64,000 nucleotides of DNA from Reichenbachiella sp. 5M10 (GTDB lineage: Bacteria; Bacteroidota; Bacteroidia; Cytophagales; Cyclobacteriaceae), in assembly GCF_002742335.1 (NCBI RefSeq), contig NZ_MDGR01000007.1, forward strand, positions 4,158,501-4,222,500, written 5' to 3'. The number at the start of each line of letters is the position of its first letter. The stretch's first letter is position 1. A model generated the notes under the pieces. That model did no database searches, had not been told where the DNA came from, and saw only the letters and a program-made list of their open reading frames with translations. The position numbers and the translations under genes are program-made. Shown here piece by piece: positions 24,559 to 32,135 of the stretch.

Positions 24559-27106
24559 GATCCTTCTTTAGATTTTCGAACACACTATACAAATCAGGCA
24601 GTAGATCTGTAGCTGTAGACACAATACGATCGGTCTGGCCTAACTGCTCGTGGAGTTCAATACTCGCCAATGATTCACTAATGGACGATAGTCCGAGATT
24701 ATCATAAGTCGTCTTCATTTGGTGGCAAAGCTCCCCGAGCTGATGCGTATCTTGCGCGTTGAGATATGCTTCATATTCAGCCAATTGCCGCTGGTTGTTT
24801 GCTAGCAGTGACGACAGCAGGCGGTGAAAAGTCTCCTCATCGTCTCCAGCAAAACGACGAATCACCGAAAAATCAAACACTCCCTCACCAGAAATACTCG
24901 TCACCGTTTCTGATACCTGCTCTTGATCCACTGGCACAAAATACCCCATAAGTATCTGCTGGATATCCTTCGTCTCATATGGTTTGCTATACACCTCGTC
25001 AAACCCCTCCGATTTGAGCTCCGTCAACTTATCGGTCTGGACATGTGCCGTCAAGGCGATCACAGGGATATGAATGTTTCGCTTTCGGATTTCTCTCAAA
25101 AACTCCACTCCATCCATACCTACCATTTTGATGTCCGAAAACACCAAATCCATCGAGGTTGGATACTCATCAAAATAAGCCAAAGCCAACTCAGCGTCTT
25201 GAAAAACCTGTACCTCATCGACATGTTGCAACAGTACTTCACGCAGCAAGGTACCATTCCAGTCGTCATCCTCTACCACCATGACTCTCACGGCAAACTT
25301 GACTCCTACGGGCACTTTCATCATATCATCGTTTTCCTCCTCGCCCCCCTCAACAAATGGCAATTTCAAACGCACCTCAAAAACCGACCCTTTACCCAAT
25401 TCGCTCGTCAAGCTAATCTCACCTCCCATGGCCTCTACCAAACTCTTGGCGATCGAAAGCCCAAGCCCAGTGCCTCGGTAATTTTTGGATTCGGTATTGA
25501 CCTCTTGGGTAAACTGGTCAAAAATGACCGGTTGCATTTCATCAGAAATACCCGTGCCCGTATCTGTCACCGTCATGGTCAGTGCCATTGTTTCACCCGT
25601 TTGCTCTGCCAGTACTTGCAGACGGACATGCCCCTCTTTGGTAAACTTGATGGCATTGCTCAGCAGATTAATCAAGACTTGTTTGAGTTTGACTGAGTCG
25701 CCGAGCAAGTACCAATCACCCAGGCCTGAGATATCGGCATAGAGCGAAATCCCCTTGGCCTCACAAGCTTTGCCATAGACCGTTTCGAGTTCGTCGATGA
25801 GTCCGCACATATCAAAGGGCTCCTCCTCAAACTCAAGCATACCAGACTCTATTTTGGCCTGATCGAGCACATCATTGATGAGCTCAGACAGGTAGTCATT
25901 CGAATAGCGAATGGCCCGCAAAAACTTGGCTTGCTTATCGGTCATAGAGGTCTGTCCGATAAGCTCTGCAAAGCCCTTGATACTCTGCAAAGGGGTCCGG
26001 ATTTCGTGACTCATATTGGAAAGAAAGTCCTCTTTGGCTTGTGCCAATTTTTCCGCACGGATTTTTTCCTTTTCTAGCTGAGCCCTATAAAAATAGGCCC
26101 CAGTAATGTCTTTGAGAATCAAAAACAAAAAAGCTCCACTCATAAGCAGCCCCACAAAACCAATCGAAATAATGAACATCGTAGAACGAGCGGCCTTTTG
26201 TGTAGCTAGCTCATTGCTCACCTTGGATTCTTGCTTTTCTTTTTGCTTCAAAGCAAAAATGATCGACCGAATGTTGGCAATGAAGGCCATGTCTTGACGC
26301 AGCATGGCCAACTCCTGGGCAGACATCTGCCGCTTTATTCTTTTCTCCTTCTTGAGCACCTCGGTGAGAATAGTCTTTACTTCTCTCAAAGTCGTGTCGG
26401 CATTGGCTCCCCGTACCACACTGGTGTCTATCCGAATGACCTTGGACATTTGGAGTTCCTCGCCATGGACCATGACAGTATCGAGGTATGAGTTGTCCCC
26501 ACCGAGCATTTTTCGAAAAAACCCTTTGACCCCACGATAATCATCCTCCACTACTTGCACCTGCTGACGCTCCGTCGGAACAAACTCCCCCTCAAAAATC
26601 TCCTGACGCAGCAGCTGCTGCTCTGTGACCGTCGAATCATTCAGCTGCCTCTGGATTTCATCCAATGCTTCGCCGGTAAAAACAGCTTGCTGTCTTCTGT
26701 TTTTGATTTTGAGAAAGGCCTCTAGGTTTAGCAACTTGGTCTCAAACAACGTTTCCAATGAATCCACACGAGCATATTGCACACTGTCTTCCCTGAGTCT
26801 GTTTTTTAGCCGATGTATTTTATATTTGGCATACTTGCTATGTAGCAAGTATTGCTTCTCCATGTTTGGGTCACCGCTGAGTATATAGGATTGAATGTTG
26901 TTTTCTGCCTCCACGATCTCCTGAAACGTCTCATTAATCAACTCGACACGATCGTCTGGCTGACTCAACTGATCGATCGACTGTGTCAGTCCCACAAAAC
27001 TCTCGTAGCTGGCAAAGCAGATACACCCCGTGATCACTCCCGTGATTAAAAATAAGACCCATACTTTGCGCTTGGTCTGAGTATCGGTTCGATTGCTATG
27101 CTCCAT
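24533..27106 (-). CDS. Hybrid sensor histidine kinase with receiver and HPt domains
   Basis: 857 residues. A first membrane helix (~14-34) and a second (~310-335) enclose a periplasmic helical sensor of about 275 residues resembling CHASE3-type four-helix domains. Then come HisKA with His367 (NMSHEIRTPLQS), HATPase_c (~470-600, with DTGTGISDEM and GTGLGLSIAKSLVEAMGG), a receiver domain with Asp658 (LVFSDIKMVG), and a C-terminal HPt domain with His795 (CHQMKTTYDNLG). All four phosphorelay sites are therefore in one chain except the final output. The last 26 bp overlap, tail to tail, the NtrC-type regulator, which is the obvious final acceptor. The signal sensed is unknown. Confidence 0.93.
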   Translation of the reverse strand: MEHSNRTDTQTKRKVWVLFLITGVITGCICFASYESFVGLTQSIDQLSQPDDRVELINETFQEIVEAENNIQSYILSGDPNMEKQYLLHSKYAKYKIHRLKNRLREDSVQYARVDSLETLFETKLLNLEAFLKIKNRRQQAVFTGEALDEIQRQLNDSTVTEQQLLRQEIFEGEFVPTERQQVQVVEDDYRGVKGFFRKMLGGDNSYLDTVMVHGEELQMSKVIRIDTSVVRGANADTTLREVKTILTEVLKKEKRIKRQMSAQELAMLRQDMAFIANIRSIIFALKQKEKQESKVSNELATQKAARSTMFIISIGFVGLLMSGAFLFLILKDITGAYFYRAQLEKEKIRAEKLAQAKEDFLSNMSHEIRTPLQSIKGFAELIGQTSMTDKQAKFLRAIRYSNDYLSELINDVLDQAKIESGMLEFEEEPFDMCGLIDELETVYGKACEAKGISLYADISGLGDWYLLGDSVKLKQVLINLLSNAIKFTKEGHVRLQVLAEQTGETMALTMTVTDTGTGISDEMQPVIFDQFTQEVNTESKNYRGTGLGLSIAKSLVEAMGGEISLTSELGKGSVFEVRLKLPFVEGGEEENDDMMKVPVGVKFAVRVMVVEDDDWNGTLLREVLLQHVDEVQVFQDAELALAYFDEYPTSMDLVFSDIKMVGMDGVEFLREIRKRNIHIPVIALTAHVQTDKLTELKSEGFDEVYSKPYETKDIQQILMGYFVPVDQEQVSETVTSISGEGVFDFSVIRRFAGDDEETFHRLLSSLLANNQRQLAEYEAYLNAQDTHQLGELCHQMKTTYDNLGLSSISESLASIELHEQLGQTDRIVSTATDLLPDLYSVFENLKKDLKSRFDIS

Positions 27107-27666
27107 AGGTTACTCGCCAGTTTAGTGAACTTCAACGCAAATTATGATTTTGCTCCTCACACTCCACAAGTTTATTCAAGAAATCTCCACTTGGGCTATT
27201 TCCAATCATTTGAATACAACCTACTTTGCCCAATTTTGGCTGTATACCCAATGTACGTCACGGCATCAAAAAGGTCCACTTCTACTCGCTATGCGAAGCG
27301 GTGAAGCAAACCTGTGCATTGGAGTAAGCTCCTTGGTCTACATGTTTTTGTTCTACTGCATCGAGTCCTGGTTTACTGTATAGTGATGTTGACCTGTATG
27401 TATCACGGTTGCTATAAAGCCTAACCATTTCATCAACAATTCCTGTTTTTACTCGCAAAAACACGCAAAACTCAGAAAAAAAAATTTGTGCCAAATCATG
27501 GCTATCTCGCCTATCTCTTGGATTTGAAAGATTCAATCAACACAATAATTTTCATTAATTAATATTTCACCACTAAAAGGTTTTTAAATGAAGTAGATTT
27601 TTTACTTTTGCATAAGATTCAGCGGTGTACTATTTTACGAAGTGAATCATACACCATACAAATACA
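27107..27666. other. Upstream region of the ectoine operon
   Basis: A 560-bp gap between the divergent hybrid kinase and ectR genes. Frames of 60-85 codons on both strands here have no family features and I do not call them. An AT-rich part (27541-27600) holds the palindrome ATTAATTAAT (27554-27563). The promoter and an inverted repeat of the ectoine operon are listed separately. Nothing else is recognisable. Confidence 0.5.
27603..27648 (+). promoter_or_regulatory. Ectoine operon promoter and possible EctR operator
   Basis: TACTTTTG (27603-27610) matches the -7 consensus TAnnTTTG; about 20 bp upstream is a T run (27581-27585) in place of TTG. Just downstream of the expected start, GATTCA (27616-27621) and TGAATC (27643-27648) form an inverted repeat. 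It encloses GTGTACTAT, which resembles from memory one half of the EctR site known in methylotrophs; that resemblance is weak. A MarR-type repressor binding here would block transcription of its own operon. Confidence 0.4.
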
Positions 27667-28191
27667 GTGAAAATAGAACAAGAAATTATCGCCAGCATCA
27701 GAAAAATCATACGCGCAGTGGACATCTACTCCAATAGACTCAAGGAGCAAATCGGGCTCAATTCGTCGCAATTGACCTGTCTAAACTACTTGAGTGAGTA
27801 CGGTCCGCGATCGATTTCTGATCTGGGCAAGATGCTGAACCTCTCGCCAAGCATGCTCACCAACATCATCGACCAACTCGAAACCAGACTAATGGTAGAG
27901 CGCGTACGCTCCGACAAGGACCGGCGAATCATCAAAATTGAAATGACTAAGATGGGAGAAGAAATACTTTCTAACTCTCCGATGTTTTTGCATAAAAAAC
28001 TGGAAAACAACTTATCAGATCTTTCACCCGAAGAACGTAAAAAAATCCTCGACTCGCTAGGGCTGTTGATCACAGCGATCGAAGCAGAAGATGTGGACTC
28101 CAGTCCTATCTTGGCAAGTGGTGAAAATGTGGTAGGTGAACCAGAAATCACTATCAATCAAGACGGCGAGTTCAAGCCGAAACATTCATGA
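27667..28191 (+). CDS. ectR: MarR-family regulator of ectoine synthesis (EctR type)
   Basis: The 174-residue protein has a MarR winged helix: LNSSQLTCLNYLSEYGPRSISDLGKMLNLSPSMLTNIIDQLETRLMVERVRSDKDRRIIKIEMT (residues ~33-95), with the DKDRR wing. It starts at GTG 27667. Its stop overlaps the ectA start by 4 nt (ATGA), so repressor and first enzyme are coupled. MarR-type EctR proteins repress ectABC in halotolerant methylotrophs and occur beside ect genes elsewhere. The last ~30 residues form an unusual acidic, polar tail (DSSPILASGENVVGEPE). The promoter with its inverted repeat lies 20-60 bp upstream, consistent with autoregulation. Function is inferred from position. Confidence 0.8.
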   Translation: MKIEQEIIASIRKIIRAVDIYSNRLKEQIGLNSSQLTCLNYLSEYGPRSISDLGKMLNLSPSMLTNIIDQLETRLMVERVRSDKDRRIIKIEMTKMGEEILSNSPMFLHKKLENNLSDLSPEERKKILDSLGLLITAIEAEDVDSSPILASGENVVGEPEITINQDGEFKPKHS

Positions 28192-28673
28192 ATTTAAAAA
28201 TTGGGAAACCTCAAATTACAGATGGAAAAGAAATATGGAAACTCATTAAACGAACGGGCAATTTAGATCTCAACTCAGAGTACTGCTACTTTATGTTAGC
28301 AGATCTCTACCGAGACCAATGCGCGATCGTCACCTCGCCAGATCACACTGGCATACTAGGATTTGCATCATGCCTTCCCCGTCAGGGCGAAGGCGACACT
28401 CTCTTCGTTTGGCAAATATGTACCGACCCTCAAATTCAAAAACAGGGTATGGCCAAAAAGATGCTTCACTTCATCCTAGAAAATCAAAAGGAAAAGATAA
28501 AATACCTGCAAGCGACTATCTCAGATGACAATCAAGGCTCTCGCGCCTTGTTTGCCTCTATAGCCAAGTCCTATCAAGCCGAAATGCACAAGACTTTGTA
28601 CATCGACGCACAGGACTTCTACGATAGCCATCAGTCTGAATACTTATATAACATTGGAATTTTGAACTATTAA
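28188..28673 (+). CDS. ectA: L-2,4-diaminobutyrate N-gamma-acetyltransferase
   Basis: Second step of ectoine synthesis: acetylation of L-2,4-diaminobutyrate from acetyl-CoA. The 161-residue GNAT-fold protein shows the EctA pattern: DGKEIWKLIKRTGNLDLNSEYCYFMLADLY near the start, then GDTLFVWQICTDPQIQKQGMAKKMLHFIL with the acetyl-CoA-binding QKQGMAK loop. The YLQATISDDNQGSRALFASIAK segment that follows is also typical. ATG 28188 overlaps the ectR stop. EctB starts 7 nt after its stop. Identity rests on the LNSxYCY and FVWQ motifs together with the neighbours ectB and ectC. Confidence 0.93.
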   Translation: MNLKIGKPQITDGKEIWKLIKRTGNLDLNSEYCYFMLADLYRDQCAIVTSPDHTGILGFASCLPRQGEGDTLFVWQICTDPQIQKQGMAKKMLHFILENQKEKIKYLQATISDDNQGSRALFASIAKSYQAEMHKTLYIDAQDFYDSHQSEYLYNIGILNY

Positions 28674-28680
28674 ACACATA

Positions 28681-29946
28681 ATGGAACAGATTAGAAAACA
28701 CGAATCGAAAGTAAGAGGATATAGCAGAAGCTTTCCTACGACATTTACGACCGCTAATGGTGCCATCGTCCATGACGATGACCACAAGCAATACATCGAT
28801 TTCCTCGCTGGAGCTGGGGCGCTCAACTATGGGCACAACAACCCCTTCTTCAAAATGAAATTGATGGATTATATCGACAAAAACGGCATCACACACGGGC
28901 TGGATTTAGCTACTACCGCCAAGGAGCACTTCATCCAGGTATTCAACAAATACATTCTAGACCCACGTGAGCTCAAGTACAAAATGCAGTTCACAGGCCC
29001 CACAGGCACCAATACGGTAGAAGCGGCCATCAAACTCGCACAGATCGTCACTGGACGAAACAACATCATCACTTTTACCAATGCCTACCATGGCCACAGC
29101 AAAGGTGCTTTGAGATTGACGGCCAATGCACATTACCGCAAAGGGCTCGAAAATGAATTGAACCAATTCACAACTTTCCTCCCATACTACGGCTATGTCG
29201 AAAGTGGATTTGACAGTGCTGACTACCTCGACCAGGTCCTCAGCGACAATGGTAGCGGTATCGACAAACCTGCAGCGATCATTCTAGAGACGATCCAAGG
29301 AGAAGGAGGCGTCAATGTGGCTCCCAACGAATGGTTGAGAAAACTCCGAAAGATTACCGAAAAACACGGGATCCTGATGATCATCGATGACATCCAAGTA
29401 GGCTGTGGACGTACAGGCAAGTTTTTTAGCTTTGAAGAAGCCGGGATTTACCCTGACATGGTGACGCTTTCCAAGTCATTGAGTGGGTACGGTATGCCTA
29501 TGTCTCTGCTCTTGATCAAGCCAGAATTGGACGAATGGGAACCAGGCCAACATACCGGTACTTTCCGAGGCAACAACCTCGCGTTTGTGACAGCAGCAGA
29601 AGCCATCATCAAATATTGGAAGAATGACGAATTCGAAATGGAAATCATGGAGAAATCTGCCAAGCTGTTCAGAATCTTGAACGAGATCCAAGCACAACAC
29701 ACCGACGTGATCAAAGAGGTAAGAGGCAAGGGGCTCATCGTGGCACTTGAGTTCTTCGACCCGGAGACAGCCAGTGCAGTCACTAGTGCGGCATTCGCCA
29801 ACGGACTCATCATCGAGACTTGTGGCTCTGGAGGCAACATCATCAAATTCCTCCCTCCTCTGAATATTCACCACAACTACCTCAACGAAGGAGTTAAGAT
29901 CTTCGAAGAAGCAGTCGAAAGTATAACGGAAGGAGTGCTAGCATGA
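28681..29946 (+). CDS. ectB: L-2,4-diaminobutyrate aminotransferase
   Basis: First step of the ectoine pathway: transamination of L-aspartate 4-semialdehyde to L-2,4-diaminobutyrate with glutamate as donor. The 421-residue class III PLP aminotransferase has the start ESKVRGYSRSFPTTFTTANGA typical of EctB. It also has FTGPTGTNTVEAAIKLA, the PLP-binding LMIIDDIQVGCGRTGKFFSFE, and catalytic Lys265 in VTLSKSLSGYG. HTGTFRGNNLAFV and the GLIIETCGSGGNIIKFLPPL end are also standard. Its last 4 nt overlap the ectC start. No aspartokinase (ask_ect) accompanies the cluster, so the semialdehyde must come from the general aspartate pathway. Confidence 0.96.
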   Translation: MEQIRKHESKVRGYSRSFPTTFTTANGAIVHDDDHKQYIDFLAGAGALNYGHNNPFFKMKLMDYIDKNGITHGLDLATTAKEHFIQVFNKYILDPRELKYKMQFTGPTGTNTVEAAIKLAQIVTGRNNIITFTNAYHGHSKGALRLTANAHYRKGLENELNQFTTFLPYYGYVESGFDSADYLDQVLSDNGSGIDKPAAIILETIQGEGGVNVAPNEWLRKLRKITEKHGILMIIDDIQVGCGRTGKFFSFEEAGIYPDMVTLSKSLSGYGMPMSLLLIKPELDEWEPGQHTGTFRGNNLAFVTAAEAIIKYWKNDEFEMEIMEKSAKLFRILNEIQAQHTDVIKEVRGKGLIVALEFFDPETASAVTSAAFANGLIIETCGSGGNIIKFLPPLNIHHNYLNEGVKIFEEAVESITEGVLA

Positions 29947-30344
29947 TCGTAAGAACACGTGAAGAAGTGGTCGCCTCCGGCAATGAAGTCGTATCAGAAG
30001 GGTGGACCAGTAGAAGATACCTTTTGAAGAAAGATCAGATGGGCTTTTCGTTTCACGAGACCATCATCTCAAAAGGGGCCCAACTGAAAATGCATTACAA
30101 AAATCACTTGGAAGCCGTATTTTGTGTCAAAGGACAAGGGAAAATCACAGCACTCGCTACAGGCGAATCATGGGATATCCAACCTGGCACAATGTACGCT
30201 CTCAACGAAAATGACAAGCATATTCTCGAGGGCATCACCGAAATGACCGTCATGTGTGTATTCAACCCTCCTGTCACAGGACAGGAAAAACACAACCCAG
30301 ACGGCAGTTATTCGCTCGTCGAAGAAGACACTCTCAGTGTCTGA
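29943..30344 (+). CDS. ectC: L-ectoine synthase
   Basis: The enzyme closes N-gamma-acetyl-diaminobutyrate into ectoine by loss of water. The 133-residue cupin begins with the EctC pattern MIVRTREEV and continues with WTSRRYLLKKDQMGFSFHETII. Metal- and substrate-binding features are visible: YKNHLEAVFCVKGQGKI, then WDIQPGTMYALNENDKHILEG. The length matches the family (about 130). The start overlaps the ectB stop (ATGA). A perfect 12-bp hairpin lies in the 156-bp gap between ectC and ectD, so ectABC and ectD may be expressed at different levels. Confidence 0.96.
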   Translation: MIVRTREEVVASGNEVVSEGWTSRRYLLKKDQMGFSFHETIISKGAQLKMHYKNHLEAVFCVKGQGKITALATGESWDIQPGTMYALNENDKHILEGITEMTVMCVFNPPVTGQEKHNPDGSYSLVEEDTLSV

Positions 30345-30388
30345 CCCCGAGTACAATTCTAAAAACAGCAATAGACAATCCAAGTACG

Positions 30389-30420
30389 CTGGAGACCTGA
30401 CCATAAGATCAGGTCTCCAG
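30389..30420 (+). repeat. Perfect 12-bp hairpin between ectC and ectD
   Basis: CTGGAGACCTGA (30389-30400) pairs exactly with TCAGGTCTCCAG (30409-30420) around an 8-nt loop, 45 nt after ectC and 81 nt before ectD. No T run follows, so it is not a simple terminator. It may stabilise the ectABC part of the message, act as a processing site, or reduce read-through. Confidence 0.75.
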
Positions 30421-30500
30421 ATATTCTGCACCTAGTTGCCGTACTGCGGATGCATCACCGAATACCCCGACCAGATGTCGGGCAAGAAAAAAATAAAACT

Positions 30501-31370
30501 ATGGTAATAGAAGACTTGTATCCATCAAGAACAGAACCAACCGCCCAATGGATCGATCGACAAGACCCGGTCGTCTATGCCCAAGGCAAGCCAACTGATG
30601 TTCTCACCCAAGAACAAATCGAAAGCTTCGACCGAGATGGCTTTTTGATCATTGACAAGGTGTTTTCCCAATCAGAAATAGACGAGTTCAACGAAGAGTT
30701 CGAACGCCTAGGTAGCGACCCAATCCTGTCTGCCAAAGAAGAATTCATCAAGGAACCAGACAGCCAAATCGTCCGCTCGATCTTTGCTGCGCACAAGTTT
30801 AGTGACAAATATGAAGCCCTGACCAATGATCCCCGTATCCGCGCCAAGGTCGACTACCTCCTGGATGACAAAACCTACATCCATCAAGCACGCATCAATG
30901 CCAAGCCTGGATTCAAAGGCAAAGAATTTTACTGGCACTCGGACTTTGAAACCTGGCACGTAGAAGATGGCATGCCGCGTATGCGCGCCATCAGCTGCCT
31001 GATCACCATGACCGAAAACAAAAGTTACAACGGTTCGCTGATGCTCATGCCTGGCTCCCACAAAAAATTCGTCACCTGTGTCGGTCAGACACCTGACGAC
31101 CACTACAAAGATTCGCTTCGCAAGCAAGAGTATGGGGTACCCGACCAAGAAAGCCTCCAGCGATACTATGACGAAAACGGAATCCTCGTAGCAGAATGCC
31201 CTCCAGGGTCAGTGATCCTATTCGATTGCAACACGATGCATGGCTCCAATGGCAACATCACCCCACTGCCACGCCGCAATATCTTTTTCGTCTTCAACGC
31301 CGAATCCAACAAGCTCGAAGAGCCCTTTGGGGGAACCAAGCCCCGACCAGATTTCATCGCGCACAGATAA
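30501..31370 (+). CDS. ectD: Ectoine 5-hydroxylase
   Basis: The enzyme hydroxylates ectoine to 5-hydroxyectoine, using Fe(II), O2 and 2-oxoglutarate. The 289-residue protein carries the EctD signature FYWHSDFETWHVEDGMP, which contains the HxD iron ligands, and the second iron His in NTMHGSNGNITPLPRRNIFFVFN with the 2-oxoglutarate-binding Arg after it. The start is ATG 30501 (MVIEDLYPSR); the longer frame from 30450 adds 17 residues with no family match. It is last in the ectoine operon, after the intercistronic hairpin, and is closed by a terminator. It fits an osmotic and temperature-stress role. Confidence 0.95.
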   Translation: MVIEDLYPSRTEPTAQWIDRQDPVVYAQGKPTDVLTQEQIESFDRDGFLIIDKVFSQSEIDEFNEEFERLGSDPILSAKEEFIKEPDSQIVRSIFAAHKFSDKYEALTNDPRIRAKVDYLLDDKTYIHQARINAKPGFKGKEFYWHSDFETWHVEDGMPRMRAISCLITMTENKSYNGSLMLMPGSHKKFVTCVGQTPDDHYKDSLRKQEYGVPDQESLQRYYDENGILVAECPPGSVILFDCNTMHGSNGNITPLPRRNIFFVFNAESNKLEEPFGGTKPRPDFIAHR

Positions 31371-31393
31371 ACAAGACGTTATATCAGTTCCAT

Positions 31394-31445
31394 AAAAAAG
31401 GTTTATGATACTCACCAACATGGGTATCATGACCTTTTTTTCTTT
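31394..31445 (+). terminator. Ectoine operon terminator
   Basis: AAAAAAGGTTTATGATAC pairs, with one bulge, with GTATCATGACCTTTTTT, followed by further T. It begins 24 nt after the ectD stop and separates ectD from marC-like gene 31476. Confidence 0.88.
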
Positions 31446-31475
31446 TTACCTTAGCCACATACAAATTTCATTGCC

Positions 31476-32093
31476 ATGTTCAACGACGCCTTCTACGACT
31501 CCCTTGGTTTGATGCTCTTCATGCTCAACCCCTTTCTCCTGATCGTTTATTTGATTGATCTGGTCGAAGAGCTTGACGCAAAAACCTTCTCGATCGTCCT
31601 AATCCGCGCTGGACTCATCAGCGGGTGCTGCTACATCACTTTTGCAATCCTAGGCAATGAAATTTTTGATACCCTGTTCAAGGCGGATTTTGCCTCCTTC
31701 CAAATATTCGGAGGGATTGTCTTTTTGATCACAGGAATACAATACGTTTTCAACGGCAACAAAGCCATCAAAAAGCTCCGTGGCGCACCACAATACGTCC
31801 AGGGAGGAATCGTCATGCCTATCATGGTCGGTCCAGGCACCATCAGTGCCAGTATCATCGTCGGACAGCGCCTTGACTACCCCATAGCCATCGCGATCAT
31901 CGTGACATCCCTCATCGTATGTATCGCCACAGTGATTCTACTCAAGTACATCTACGTGGCAGTCAAGACCAAAAACGAACCCCTGCTCCTACGCTACATC
32001 GACATCATTGGACGAGTCGCCGCACTGCTGATTGGTACATTCTCCATCGAGATGATCATGAGTGGTATCCGTGCTTGGGTGGCCAAATTTTAA
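31476..32093 (+). CDS. MarC-family integral membrane protein
   Basis: The 205-residue protein has about six membrane helices and the MarC/UPF0056 features: an N-terminal LMLFMLNPFLLIVYLIDL segment, FGGIVFLITGIQYVF, and IVMPIMVGPGTISASIIVGQR, whose MPIMVGPGTI motif is diagnostic. The function of the family is unknown; MarC was once linked to multiple antibiotic resistance but this was not supported. It follows ectD but a terminator separates them, and TACCTTAG (31447-31454) is a near match to a -7 box, so it probably has its own promoter. Its nearness to the ectoine genes may be accidental. Confidence 0.85.
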   Translation: MFNDAFYDSLGLMLFMLNPFLLIVYLIDLVEELDAKTFSIVLIRAGLISGCCYITFAILGNEIFDTLFKADFASFQIFGGIVFLITGIQYVFNGNKAIKKLRGAPQYVQGGIVMPIMVGPGTISASIIVGQRLDYPIAIAIIVTSLIVCIATVILLKYIYVAVKTKNEPLLLRYIDIIGRVAALLIGTFSIEMIMSGIRAWVAKF

Positions 32094-32135
32094 ACAGCCA
32101 CTACGCTTATACATAAGGCTAGACATTCATAGCGC

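Noticed and set aside
27474-27500. TTTGGCACAAA on the minus strand upstream of the hybrid kinase
   Set aside because: It has a -24-like half but no TTGC at the right distance, and it is almost 400 bp from the kinase start.
27282-27536. 84-codon minus-strand frame upstream of ectR
   Set aside because: No homologous features and lies in AT-rich promoter sequence; chance frame.
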